This document shows, in pieces, positions 12,102 to 23,282 of a stretch of DNA of 64,000 bases. How positions within the stretch are numbered: position 1 is the first letter of the stretch; every line of letters begins with the position of its first letter. A program made the position numbers and the translations under genes. The notes beneath the pieces are model-generated. The model was not told where the DNA came from and searched no databases. It saw only the letters and a list, made by a program, of their open reading frames with translations. The DNA comes from Rhypophila decipiens (taxonomy: Eukaryota > Ascomycota > Sordariomycetes > Sordariales > Naviculisporaceae), in contig MU858059.1 of the NCBI GenBank assembly GCA_033297075.1, positions 1 through 64,000 on the forward strand, given 5' to 3'.

Positions 12102-13578
12102 TCAAAATCCTCCATGTGGGCTTTTCCACTGAATCCGATTGAAGAACATGTATATGTCAAACGCCCGGACGTCTGGTTGCTTTTCTGAGAGTCGCTTGAG
12201 AGTGGCAATGAAATAATCGACCGCCGGCGCCAGGATTGAGAGCGGGTCGTTCCTCTTGGAGGGAAACGCTCTGAGGAAGCTTTTGCGGGAGTAGATGCAG
12301 AACAAGGCCAGGTTAAGGAGGGCGGTTGCTGGCACAAAAGGGAAGTTGAAGTCGAGGGATTGACGTGCCCACCATTGTCCAGCCGACAGCTTGTGGTCCT
12401 TCAGGTACTCCCAGAAGAAGCCAGGGTTGCGGGTCAGTCTGGTGCTTGGCGAGAGTACCATGCTTTCCCAGACTTTGGCCGCGGTCCTGAAAAGGCTGGC
12501 AAGCTGCACCTCGGCAAAAGCTGGCGGAATCAGGGGCTCGGCCAAGTATAGGTTATTCTCCCTGGAACTCTTCTTGGGCCTCGTGACGGCCAAATCCTGT
12601 AGCTTGCTGGCGAGACTTTCAACTTTCTTGTCGTTTTGAGATTGGTGGTAGCAGTAGTAAATGGAGTATAGCAGACGATGGTACTCGTTCTCCCGCTTTT
12701 CCCTGTTCTCCCCCTTTCCCAGGGGAGGATGTCGTAAATATGCTCTGCTTCTCCAGTTGAACCCTTTTATTTCAAACAAATCACCCATGAGCCTCCAGGG
12801 AGCGATACGATGTTCTAGTAAAAGGAGGGTACTGTCGTCCGGGCCAGCCTTTTTCATTGTATGTCCGGAAGTGAAGCTTCTCGGGTGGGCGTTGATTGTA
12901 GAAGTTGAAGTGGCCAGCTCTGAATTCTTCATGTCCAGCTCCATGGTTGTCGGATACGGCAGGTGTCGGGATATGACTTCTGCCCCAACATCAAGTCTTG
13001 TCAGGACTGGAGCACACTGAGCTTTCGAAAAGGAGGACTAACTCAGCAGGGAACATTACATCAGTTCGAACAAACTTTATGAGGATGAGTATTTTGTGAG
13101 GCAGGTGATTTGGGTGCTCTCCTCTGAGAATCGTATACGTATAAGAGACGGCTTCTGATTCGCTCGTCTTTAGTCCTTCCACGAGGACCAATGGCGTCAT
13201 GCAAGTGGGGCGTCCATCCAATGCTGCAGGGTCTTGGCTCTCCAAGGAGCACATGCCAGGCATCTTGTGAGTAGCTGATAAGTGATAAGGATAGAGGATG
13301 GGAGCGGCTGACCACTGCACGCTGCGCAGCAAGCTCTCGCTGCCAGGCATCATCCAACTCAAACTGGCCGACAATCGCGGTCCCCGTCATATTGCGCAAC
13401 GCCTCGTACTCCAAGACTGTATCTCATATATTGAATGATACAATAATCTGAATGTTTAAAACTTGCTTTTCATCCAAACTCGAATTACCGTATTGCCCGT
13501 CGCACTGTGGAGGATGCGACGTGTCGCCGTGCTGTAGGTCGCCAAACGCCGTCTCTCGCTTGGACGACAAACAGGCAT
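12102..13578 (-). CDS. Unrecognised multi-exon protein
   Basis: I do not recognise a family. The last exon is solid: a 280-aa frame from the ATG at 12944 to the stop at 12102, rich in Trp, Arg and Leu. Upstream, two different minus-strand frames hold protein-like sequence (ELDDAWQRELAAQ and CSLESQDPAALDGRPTC). They can be joined in frame with introns at 13275-13320 (46 bp) and 13017-13059 (43 bp), plus a first exon 13578-13506. This gives 432 aa with no stop: 13578-13506, 13416-13321, 13274-13060, 13016-12102. The introns are near the minimum size for fungi, so the upstream part is tentative; a shorter protein starting at 12944, or a decayed gene, are alternatives. If the first exon is right, its start is only 71 bp from the divergent gene. 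Confidence 0.45.
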
Positions 13579-13649
13579 GATGTTAATGTGCTACCAATTA
13601 GCCAGAGTACTCGTCAAATCCCAGAACACTGACTTACGCATCTCCGATC

Positions 13650-15824
13650 ATGACTTCCAAGTCTTCCTTCCTCCCGCGACTGGCCTTCTCCCGCGGTGAT
13701 GGTCCGATTCTTCCACTCCACAACTACTCGAGTCCCCCGATTCGGAAGAAGGCCAGCGAGTATGCCTTGTCGGATCTCTCACCTAGACCCGATGATCGAT
13801 TGCTAGATTCGGACCCGCAGAAGCATCTCCCGTACGACTACGATTCGCGGAGCCAGTCTCCGACTGTCCCCTTCGCCGACGATGGAGTTAAGCAGCGTCC
13901 GTTATTTACTGGACCACCGCCTCCAATAGCCACATCGCGATTGTTATACAGAGATGAGGAGGACACGGATTCCTTTCGGCCGCCGCGTGCTCTCGAGGGT
14001 TCGTCATTGGTGCGCAACATCAACAGCGTCCTGTTTGACAGAAGCTCCCAGGTGCGCCCCCGAGATCAGAAAAAGGACTACGAGCCGGATGCTATCTGGC
14101 GCAATCTTCAGCATCGAGAAAGGGCTCTTCAAAAGGAGCTGCAGCTACTTCTTGATGCCCAGTCGGCCGGACTGGCCGCCCATCTAGACCCAAATGCTCC
14201 ACCATCTTCAAGCGCAAGATCAGACGCCAGTGATGCTGGTAGCAGTACGCCCACAGATTCGTCCATGTCGCATCGTCGCCGGCCACACGCATCGTTTGAA
14301 CAACCCATACGGGCGACGCCGACCGGCGAGATCATCCCTGTTCGACAGCCACGCAAGAAGCCTTTAGGTCTACGTGCTACAAGGGCCGGGTTGGCACGGA
14401 ATATCACACTCCTGGCTGATCTGAAGGCTGAGGAAGATGCGAATCTGGCCTCTGCGCTCAGTGTACGCAAGAAGGCTCTTTCTCAGCTGCGCAAGCTGGC
14501 TGTTCGGAAGGACGGCATAGCAGAGGAGCTAAGGACGTTAGAGGCAAGTGAGGAAGCGCCCCTGTCGCAAGATATAAGAGAACTGGAGGAGGAGCACCAA
14601 GGGGTCACAACAGAAATCTCCGAGCTGGAAGAGCGACTCGTAGGACTGCGCAACCGTCGGAGATGGTTGGAGGGGCGAATGGAGGATACGAAGAATCTAC
14701 GCGAGGCAAGCCTGAGTGGCTACAAGGGTGCCCTGAAGGAGGTCGATAGCAAGGTGTTGACAATATTGCGAAAGCCGCCAGTGAAGCCCCTAGACATTGA
14801 AGCAATTGCTGGTCCGCCCATGTCGAATAGCCACGAATTGGTTGATCAGTCCCCTGGGGGCACCGAGTTTCTTCGCATGCGTCCTGAGCGGAGGACTATT
14901 GAGATGGCTAGGGAATGGTGGGAAGGCGAGGTACGCATACTTGAGCGACGCAAACAGGAAGTTGACAAGGAACGCACCGCGTTAGAGGAGGGCGTGGAAG
15001 TCTGGAAAACTGCAGTCGAACTCATCACCAACTTTGAAACTGGTTTACGCCAAGAGCTCAGGGGCGGTCAAGCAGAGAATGCCGGCAAAGGCAAAAGCGT
15101 TGCCTTGACACCCGAGCAGGCTATGCACGGCCAGTTGGAGAAAATGGCGACCGTCATGGCTGGCCTGGGAGAGTGCTTGCAGATTGCCGAAGAGAGAGGG
15201 TGGAATTTGCTGATCTGTGCCATAGGTGCGGAATTAGAAGCGTTCAGGGAGGCAGAGGGCCTACTCCGCCAGGCTCTACGTGCAACCGGGTTTGAATCCC
15301 CGTCAAATAGCAGCGGCCTACAAGAAGCCCATTATGGCGGGGAGGAACAAGTGGCGTCTAGGTTAGCCAACAGCACGATCAACGGCATCACAAGGACGTC
15401 TTTCACCACGGCTCGGTCCCGACAGAGTTCCGGCCTGGAGAAGACGGATAGTAATAGTAGCAGCAGAAATAACAGCATACACAAGAGCAACAATTTGGTC
15501 GATCTACAAGAGGAGAAAGAGGGGAGCCCGGATGATGTTGCGGAGAAGAAGGACAGATCGATATTGGACGAGAGCGACAATGAAGTACCACCCGATCTGC
15601 TCGTCTCGTCACATTTACAGCTCGGGTCTTCTCGACTTGGCGAGGCCTGGTCCCAGTCCCAACAGGCATCATCCGTATCGACGCTCCCGCAACATGGACA
15701 GGAACGAGACCAGCGCCAGGTTGAGGTGCAAAGTCCTGCGCTAAGCAGGGACGACAGTCTGATGAGCGAGAACGAGGTTCCTCCTGAGTTTTTGGCCGAG
15801 CATGATGATCATGAAGTTGAATGA
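13650..15824 (+). CDS. Coiled-coil protein, Atg28-like
   Basis: Intronless 724-aa protein. Composition and layout resemble the fungal Atg28 family, which takes part in selective autophagy of peroxisomes in yeasts; this assignment is from recall of segments such as SLVRNINSVLFDRSSQVRP and is moderate. The N-terminal 140 residues are Pro/Ser-rich and probably disordered. A short helix with heptads lies at about 150-180, followed by a Ser-rich linker. A long coiled coil runs from about residue 240 to 370, and more helix follows at about 410-560. The C-terminal 170 residues are again disordered and contain two copies of a short acidic motif, DNEVPPDLL and ENEVPPEFL, the second at the very end. 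The start at 13650 is the first ATG of the frame. Confidence 0.6.
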   Translation: MTSKSSFLPRLAFSRGDGPILPLHNYSSPPIRKKASEYALSDLSPRPDDRLLDSDPQKHLPYDYDSRSQSPTVPFADDGVKQRPLFTGPPPPIATSRLLYRDEEDTDSFRPPRALEGSSLVRNINSVLFDRSSQVRPRDQKKDYEPDAIWRNLQHRERALQKELQLLLDAQSAGLAAHLDPNAPPSSSARSDASDAGSSTPTDSSMSHRRRPHASFEQPIRATPTGEIIPVRQPRKKPLGLRATRAGLARNITLLADLKAEEDANLASALSVRKKALSQLRKLAVRKDGIAEELRTLEASEEAPLSQDIRELEEEHQGVTTEISELEERLVGLRNRRRWLEGRMEDTKNLREASLSGYKGALKEVDSKVLTILRKPPVKPLDIEAIAGPPMSNSHELVDQSPGGTEFLRMRPERRTIEMAREWWEGEVRILERRKQEVDKERTALEEGVEVWKTAVELITNFETGLRQELRGGQAENAGKGKSVALTPEQAMHGQLEKMATVMAGLGECLQIAEERGWNLLICAIGAELEAFREAEGLLRQALRATGFESPSNSSGLQEAHYGGEEQVASRLANSTINGITRTSFTTARSRQSSGLEKTDSNSSSRNNSIHKSNNLVDLQEEKEGSPDDVAEKKDRSILDESDNEVPPDLLVSSHLQLGSSRLGEAWSQSQQASSVSTLPQHGQERDQRQVEVQSPALSRDDSLMSENEVPPEFLAEHDDHEVE

Positions 15825-18800
15825 GTCCTTGTCTATGCGAGCTCTCGAGTAAAAAGGAGGTGCAAAGATGCTCATCAGGTGCTTCAATTTCAGGTTTGGG
15901 TTTTCTTCTTTTTCATTGGTTGTCATGAGATAGATTATCACTGGGCTGGCAGTTGCTGGGTTGTAAGCATTGGTCTGCTAGCGGGAATGGTTGGTTTAAA
16001 GTGCTCTCTCTGGGCCTCGTTTTATGATATAGTATTTAATCGGTTGGGTATTGATTCTGGGTTATAGAAGCCCGTGTTGGAAATCAAACCTATTTTTTCA
16101 CCATCGTCGTGCCGGGAGATCTCTGGCTTTTTCTTTTTTCGTTTTGGCTTGATGATACTACCAGTAGTAAGCATCGACCTAGGCCCCTTGTTTGTTGTAA
16201 CTTGCTCTCTGGTCCGTCCACGGGTATCTCTACCACTTTGTCGGTTTTATAAACGGCATTGTACCAAGTATATGTCGGAGTCTGTCAAGTTGGTTTTCGC
16301 CGGGTATGGTATGTGTGTTGGTTCAAGCCGAGAGTTGGAAAGAACATGCCAACAAATCCGCCGGCCACCTGCCTCCAGCTCGCTGACACTGACACATATG
16401 CCCTGGTCAAACATTGAGTATGTACGTGGGTATTATCAGTTCCTTTTTTTGCACCCATATGATAAAATACTTGTGCACACCCAGTGTGAAAAATGCTTAT
16501 GGTCTTTTCACGTTTACTTGACTCTTGTTTGCTATGCCTACCTATCAAATGAGAGACTGCGGTGCCCCCTTCAGTTGGGGAAACGGCGGTCATTGATATC
16601 ATCATCAAGACCTGAAACATCACGGCTCGGGCGTATGTTGATATGTTTGTAAGAGTTGTTTGGTTAGAAAATTCCGGTCCGTGCTGGCTGGCCGGCTGTT
16701 TGGTTTCGGGTTTCCCTTGTATCAGGTGTGGGCGACGCCGCACCGCCGCTGTTGGGTCGAACGAACGAACGAACGAACGAACGAACGAACAGGTTCCATG
16801 TGGCTACGGCGTAGAACTACGGCGCGCGAGTTGAGTGGCGCTGTTGCTGGAGGAGGCAAGCAACTGAGGCAAAACTTGGTTTACATATGTTGGAGGGAAC
16901 TTTCCTTTTTTTCGTTTTTGTTTTCCTTGTCTCTCCGTCTGGATATGGACACCACTGCTTGTCAAGGTCTGAGATGGGGGTTTGTTACAATGACTGCCTC
17001 CGCCGGCCCCTATTGTTGGACCTATTGAGAAAAGGCATCGAGATAGTGGCGTGGCGTAGGGCCGTGGCGGGTTCAAGTTGGAATCTTGAGGGCCTCTTTG
17101 GCTGTGATCCTGTCTCTCCTGTATCCGGTAATTACCTTTGAATAATCAAACCAGCTACCTTTCCTGGACAGTCAGTTGTTGGCATCTTAGCCAGAGGGAA
17201 CTTTAATCTCATTGGACAGAAGGGCGGATATTGTTGGTCGCTGATTGGCCTTGGAAGCACAGTATCTCTAGTAATAGATTCATATCACCCTGAGCGCTGC
17301 GCTACTCGAACTCTAGTTAAAGCATGAGGAGCGCCATATCACATACGCACTCCTGAGGGAATGAGATGGATCGCGTTTGAGTCGATATTTGTGCTAAATC
17401 TGTAGTTTCGGTCGCCGATTTGCTGAATTTGGCTACGATCCTTTCTGAGAGCAAAAAGGGGACCTGTTTCAGTATCCGTGTGTTGAGGGTAGGAATCTTT
17501 GTAAAGGTAGATTTGTGACCTCCGTGGAAAAAGGAGGATCCCGCCGAAGGAATGGGAGGAATCGAATCTTCTACCCGCCTTTTGTCGGCTAGAACACATT
17601 TCATGTAATGCATCACTACCAAGAGAGTGCGTACGCATTTTTCGTCTTTTAGCATTCGCGTATTTGCAAGCCAAGTAGTTGGAAAGAATCAACTGTCAGT
17701 CCCATCCGTCCAGAGGCGCTCCTATTCCTCGACCACTTAGCTCGTTGCTGCAAGGAATGATCGGATGCCTCGGGTCAGCGGGGAAATAGGGCGTATCACC
17801 ACCATCTTCTCCTTCAGGAGCAGCAGGGCATGGTAGACAAAGGACGTCAATGTGCAAAGAGGTGTGTGTGAGGTAAATTCAGGTCAAGCTTCGGGCTCTT
17901 CGTCTTCTCTGTGAATAATTCTCATCGTCGGTTATACGTCTGCCTGCAGGTATAAGCCGACGAGTTGGGTAAGGGTTTGATTCGAGAGTTGTGAGATTGA
18001 TCCTACGTGGTTGGATATCTTACGGCTCCAGCCCGGGTTTGAATTTGTGGCACCGGGTGTCAATATCAGATTCCAACAGGATTTGGTTGATAATTCACAA
18101 AATTCGCTCTTTGATCTGGACTCTGTCGAGCTTTCATGGTTGTCTTGACGTCCGAAATTGGCAGACGTGGCTTGATCCTTCGGCCAGGGCCCCCGGGGAG
18201 CCCGGATCGAGGCGAGGCGGCGAGGGTGGAATCAAAGTTGCCATTGACCCTTTCTGATAGGGGAGGATCCGAAGTACGTACCAGGAAGCCAAACGCAAGG
18301 ACCACTTTAACGAGGAGCCGCATTCTGAATCTCGGAGCTGACGTCTTGTTTGCATTAATGTGTACAAGTCAAGTCCGACATCGCCCCGTAATTGAGAAGC
18401 TTAGGTGAACCTTGTTACCTCCTTCCATTTCTCTCACCGAAGCCTACGAAGCTTCCTGTTTACGTGGGAGTTTCAATTACCTCAAGTTCGATCCAGGCCG
18501 TGAGTTCGACTGTTGGTATACCGTATCTTTGCAGACCAAGCAGGCCTGAGACCAAGGCACGGCATCCCGGTTGACAGATCGGCCGCCACAAATGTGCCTT
18601 TGCCATGTTGGCAAAGGGATGATCCTGATGCCTACGGTTTCGGTGAAGTGCAAAAAAGAAAACCGAAAACATTGGCTATTGCCAGGGAGTCGGTTGGCTC
18701 CACCTTGTTTACTCGTGTGTCTGCCCCTTTTCTGTTGTGGCCATCTGCAACGCGGCCGCAGCCAGGCCCGGCGATTGGAAACTACTGGCGATAGTATGTA

Positions 18801-21800
18801 AACAAAGCCAGCCTGGCCGGCCGAATGGGCTCGGCGCAAGGCCACCGCACTCTTTTACTTCGGCCCTATCTGGCCGGTCTTGGCGGCCAGCATACGGTTG
18901 TCTGCTCCGCATGCATAAATCAAAACAAAGACTGGCTCTGATGGATACTCGTACCAAAAGCCCCTACTAGTATCAAAAGTCCGTTGCATCTCGCATGCCA
19001 TGCGGGGGCTAAGCCCCGTATCAGCACCTTAGGCATCCTCGATCAACACATCTGATCCAGCATGGACAAAAGTTCATGACATTAGGCTTGTTACACAGCC
19101 GCTGCATACTATCCGTGACCTTGATTCCTCCCGCGCAAGAGGAACCAGGGTCTCACCGCACCGCTTAGCTCGCCCCGGGGTAACCCATCCTTCATTACTA
19201 CACCCGTCTGTACTTGGAGTCAGCTTGTGGTAGGAAAGCCCGAAATTACCATCTGAGTCTGATCCGAACTTCCGCCCACAGCCATCAGACAGGGACCGGG
19301 CCGAGAGCCTGCGAGAGGAGAGGCCGTATTACGAACCATCCGCCGCTGGGTTCTTGGCTGACGTGTAACCTCCATCTCTCTCTCATACTATCTTACGGCA
19401 TGTCAGAATTCTTAGGCAGGTGACCTTGAAGAACAAGAAAGAAACGCCTCAACTGGAAGATTTGCCTAGGTCGCCGCTGACAAAGCCCCTACCGTTGTGT
19501 ATTTTGCCCTTAAGTGTGTGACTTGAACCCGGATTCTCCCTTCATGACCTGATGGCTGATGCACGGAACTGTGGCTAGTGCCCGAGTATAATGGCTTGCT
19601 ATAAGCCTTTCATCCGGCTCGATTTCTCATCTTGAGACTTGAGTGTCTTCTACATGTAGACAAAGTAACGGAAAAGGGACTGGAATCACCGTAGACGGAG
19701 TTAACTCGTACTGGTTATTCATATGCTCATAATTAGTATACGTTATCATGACTGATTCGGAGTAAACCAACATCGGATCCGACTCGTTTTACAGTCATCT
19801 TCTCTCGTCAGATTAATTTCCGAGCAGTCTTCTTGGGGATATTCTAGTATGGGTACTCAATCCCTGAATCCTGATACAAGGTGAAAATGCAAGTTGGCAA
19901 GCTCTCGTTTTCTCACGTCAGTTTATGATAAACTGACTATGCTAATATGTTTGGGGGACTGGCGCCTTGAGAAGTACACGGAAGCGAACAAGCTACTCGT
20001 CACTTCGTAAAAGCTTGGCCTCAAAAAGGACATTGTCGCACCTTTGTGCAAAGTCCTGCTCCGATACAGCTTAGCCTAGATGACCAATATCCCATAACTC
20101 GTAGGCAACAAGATTGTTGATATTACAGATATCCAAAACACGGATATGACATAAATAATTTTGCCTTTTATTGTTGTTCCTTGCTTGAGGCTTCTGATGG
20201 GCTAATATTCTGTCTGCAGTCTGCTACAGCTGGTACTCATATCAACGTCTCAGCGCCCCTCCTCGCCACGAGACCTAGGCTGACTGGTTTGATTTTCAAC
20301 CAATGCTGAACAACAAGAGCTTTAAAATGATTCTCGAAGACTTGGGCTTGAGTCTGGGTCATACTGCTGTCACCACACTGGTAGGCACACCAGAATGTGA
20401 TGTATGCAAGCCACACAAACGGGGGCTAGACCGGTATGACATAAGACGTCCATTACCGACGGGCGTAGCGGCTCCTTCAGATGACATTTAAGATCGATGG
20501 AACATTCTTATGCATCCCCATCGAAGATCACTCTTTTCCAATGGTCCAATAGGCTCCGTTTGCTTGCGTGTCGTGTTACTATATTTAATCTGCCCGTTTA
20601 ATGTGTGGTGTATGTCTTGTGTACGTAATTCCGTCACTAGGATAAGTAATTATGAACGGCTTTTTGAATTGATATCTCGCGGCGGCATGTTGCTCTTTTG
20701 AAATCTTTCATCAGATTTTCAACACGGTCACAATCCTTCAGTGGAGGGTACATGTAGCGCCTTGTTCATTAATTCGATTACCTGGTTGCGTTTCGACGGA
20801 AACCTTGGTACCCAGAGGATTCCTCCAGAACCAAAGTACCGTACCGTGACCGTTGGGCTCTCACCCAGCTGAGCTTTCCACGCCAACCATTCACGTGCGC
20901 AGGCAAATGACTTGGTCGTCTTTCCTGGTACCTCCGTACTGACACTCAGATTTGTTGATGACATGAGATTGTGTTGTTTTTTGGCTAATGCAAAATAGGC
21001 CTCTCATATTCTCGCCCCCAACACAACATGCGCACATGGCATTTGGCCCCCTCGGAGCCAGCCACGAGCCTACTTACCCAATGTTTGGGGGGAGGGAAAA
21101 CCTGAGACCCGTCAGAGCGGCCATGCGTGGAAACCACATGGGATGGGACGCAAACCAAAGTCCTGCTGATACCCTACTGGCTGATAATCGCAAGACGACC
21201 ACCTTTAGGTGACCCTTGTTGTTGTTGATGTTATTTTTCCGTCAATGAGCTGTGCCTTTCATGAGCACCCATTTGACCATCTTCCATCTCTACGGTGAGG
21301 CCTCAGTGGCGTTTTCAAGCCCCATGACCCCGAATCATTGATAATCACGGAGCAAATGGTTTTCAAAGCACACTTTGCGGTCTGATTGAAATAGCTACAA
21401 GTAGCAGTCATCCCTGCACGTGGCCGCTTGTTGACAGGGCGCCAGAACATTCGGAACTCGGCTGATGCTGTGTTTACGTTGCTACAATTTGAAATTAATC
21501 ACCAGTGGTTAGCTGTGTTCTCCAGTCTGCCCCGAGATTGATGCAAGGTCCTTTTGAGGCCATTATCACTGCTGGGCCCCGGGGGTGCCAACGTGCCATT
21601 CGCGCGTCTGGTTGGAAGCGGTTCCGGGATAGGGGAAAAGGCCCTACTAGTATCCTCGCACTTTGAGCACAGTAATAATGCCGTGCCCTACCTTGCAATG
21701 TATGATGTAGCAAAGGTAATTTGCGGTTTGCTGACAGTCGACATCGAGGACACAAAGTATAATATGCCGAAACGGGACACGGTGTATAAGCCAAGACTCG

Positions 21801-23282
21801 ATTCTGTACGGGACTTCTGCGGCAATGGAGGGCTGTCATCAGTGTTCATGATCCTTTGGGAAAAGAGACACAGACGTACACGGGGCACACCGGAGCAACA
21901 CTTTTAATATTCCGGAGGAACATCCGCACCCAGAACCATGTGTCAGTGCATTGCACAAAGAACACATCCGCACATGCCACATAGGATGGGTGCACAAAGT
22001 TCTTTGCGCCAAAAGACTGGGTGCCAGCTGTAGTGTTGCGAATTCCGAAGTGAGGTTGTCTAGGTTTGCACCCATCCGCTCGATGGGACCCTCTTGATGT
22101 TTTCCTTGGCTGTGTTCCTTCCAAAATATGTCAGTTGGGTGAACTTGGGTCAGTGCGACTCGCTTCATCGCACCGGCCAGGAACCACGTATGACAATTAT
22201 TCGCGTGTATTACTTTTATTTCGCACTAGTGCCTTCTTGTTTGCTTTCTTCGTACCAAGTTCGGTGTCAGTTCTGGGAGGTTTCGCCCGTCGGGATGGGA
22301 CAACTGTGCCCACAGAAACAGGGGCTCCAAGCAGCCGCAGCCGAGTGGCACAGGTGACATTTTTCCATATTTCTTTGCTCATCGATTCCTTTGGGTTGGG
22401 TTAGGGGGGGAAGGAACAGGTACATGCGTACATGACCATGTACGGTACTGTGCCCGGCCTGGAGAGTGACATTGTCAAGAGTTGTTGATTGCCACCTGGT
22501 CCATGCTAAGCTGCTGATGCTGCCGCAACTCGAATCCTTCCAACTGGACCGCAGTCTGCGCTTGTTTTCTGTTGTTCTTTTTTTGCGTCGTGGTTGGCCG
22601 CTTGGTTATGGTAGATTTTGTGCATGTTCCCGATGCAGCAAAATCCGTGTTAATTATGACTGCATGTCCTTATGTCGTCTTTTCTTGCCGCACTTTCATT
22701 CTCCCCGTTTCAAAACAAACAAACCAACTTGAAGGCGGGAGGACACTCCCGGGCAGCCATCATCATCCCTTTCCTTAACCCTGACCCTGGGCAAAAAAGT
22801 GAAAGTAACCGTACCCCCCTGCCCCGGTCCTGGTTCGCATGCATATGTACACAATTTACACTCCCAGAGTAATCTTCAGGCTGCAGTCAAAAACAGTGCT
22901 TACCCTAATACCGACACAACCTGACAACGCACGTAGCCGCAAGTTCCCTCTCAGGAACAGTCAGCAGGGTCTTGGTTCGACCTCGCCCTTCCTCACTCAC
23001 CAGGGCAGGCCGCAGCTGTCAACAGGCCTGATCAGACAAGGGGCACAGCTCGAGTGGGCAAAATAAAGACCACCACACACCCCCTATGGTCCCTTCACAA
23101 CACATCAAGACTGGACTTGGAGCTGTGCAGGATCAACAACCCATACTGTCGGGACAAGGCAGCAGAGGAACGACGAGAACACTTATAACTTGGACCCCCG
23201 TGGATCCTCAGTCTCGCCCTCAGCTCGTCCATGGCCACTACCACAGCAGAGTTATGACGAAGACGTGGTCAAAGGGAACGTG
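15825..23282. other. Gene-poor block of about 7.4 kb
   Basis: No protein-coding exon here has a recognisable motif, sensible codon usage over a long stretch or a plausible splice partner. The largest frame, 16074-16652 (192 aa), is a Cys/Phe/Leu-rich mixture with no domain. Base composition is not strongly A/T-shifted, so this does not look like heavily RIP-mutated sequence. The block contains an (GAAC)8 microsatellite. It may hold 3' and 5' flanks, non-coding transcripts, or old decayed insertions that I cannot recognise. Confidence 0.45.
16759..16790. repeat. (GAAC)8 microsatellite
   Basis: Eight uninterrupted copies of the tetranucleotide GAAC in non-coding sequence. Likely variable in length between isolates. 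Confidence 0.95.

Noticed and set aside
13275..13374. Apparent frameshift in the unrecognised minus-strand gene
   Set aside because: A 46-bp GT..AG intron explains the change of frame, so I did not call a pseudogene, though this remains open.
16074..16652. 192-aa plus-strand open frame
   Set aside because: No motif, unusual Cys/Phe/Leu-rich composition, and no homology-like segments; probably chance.
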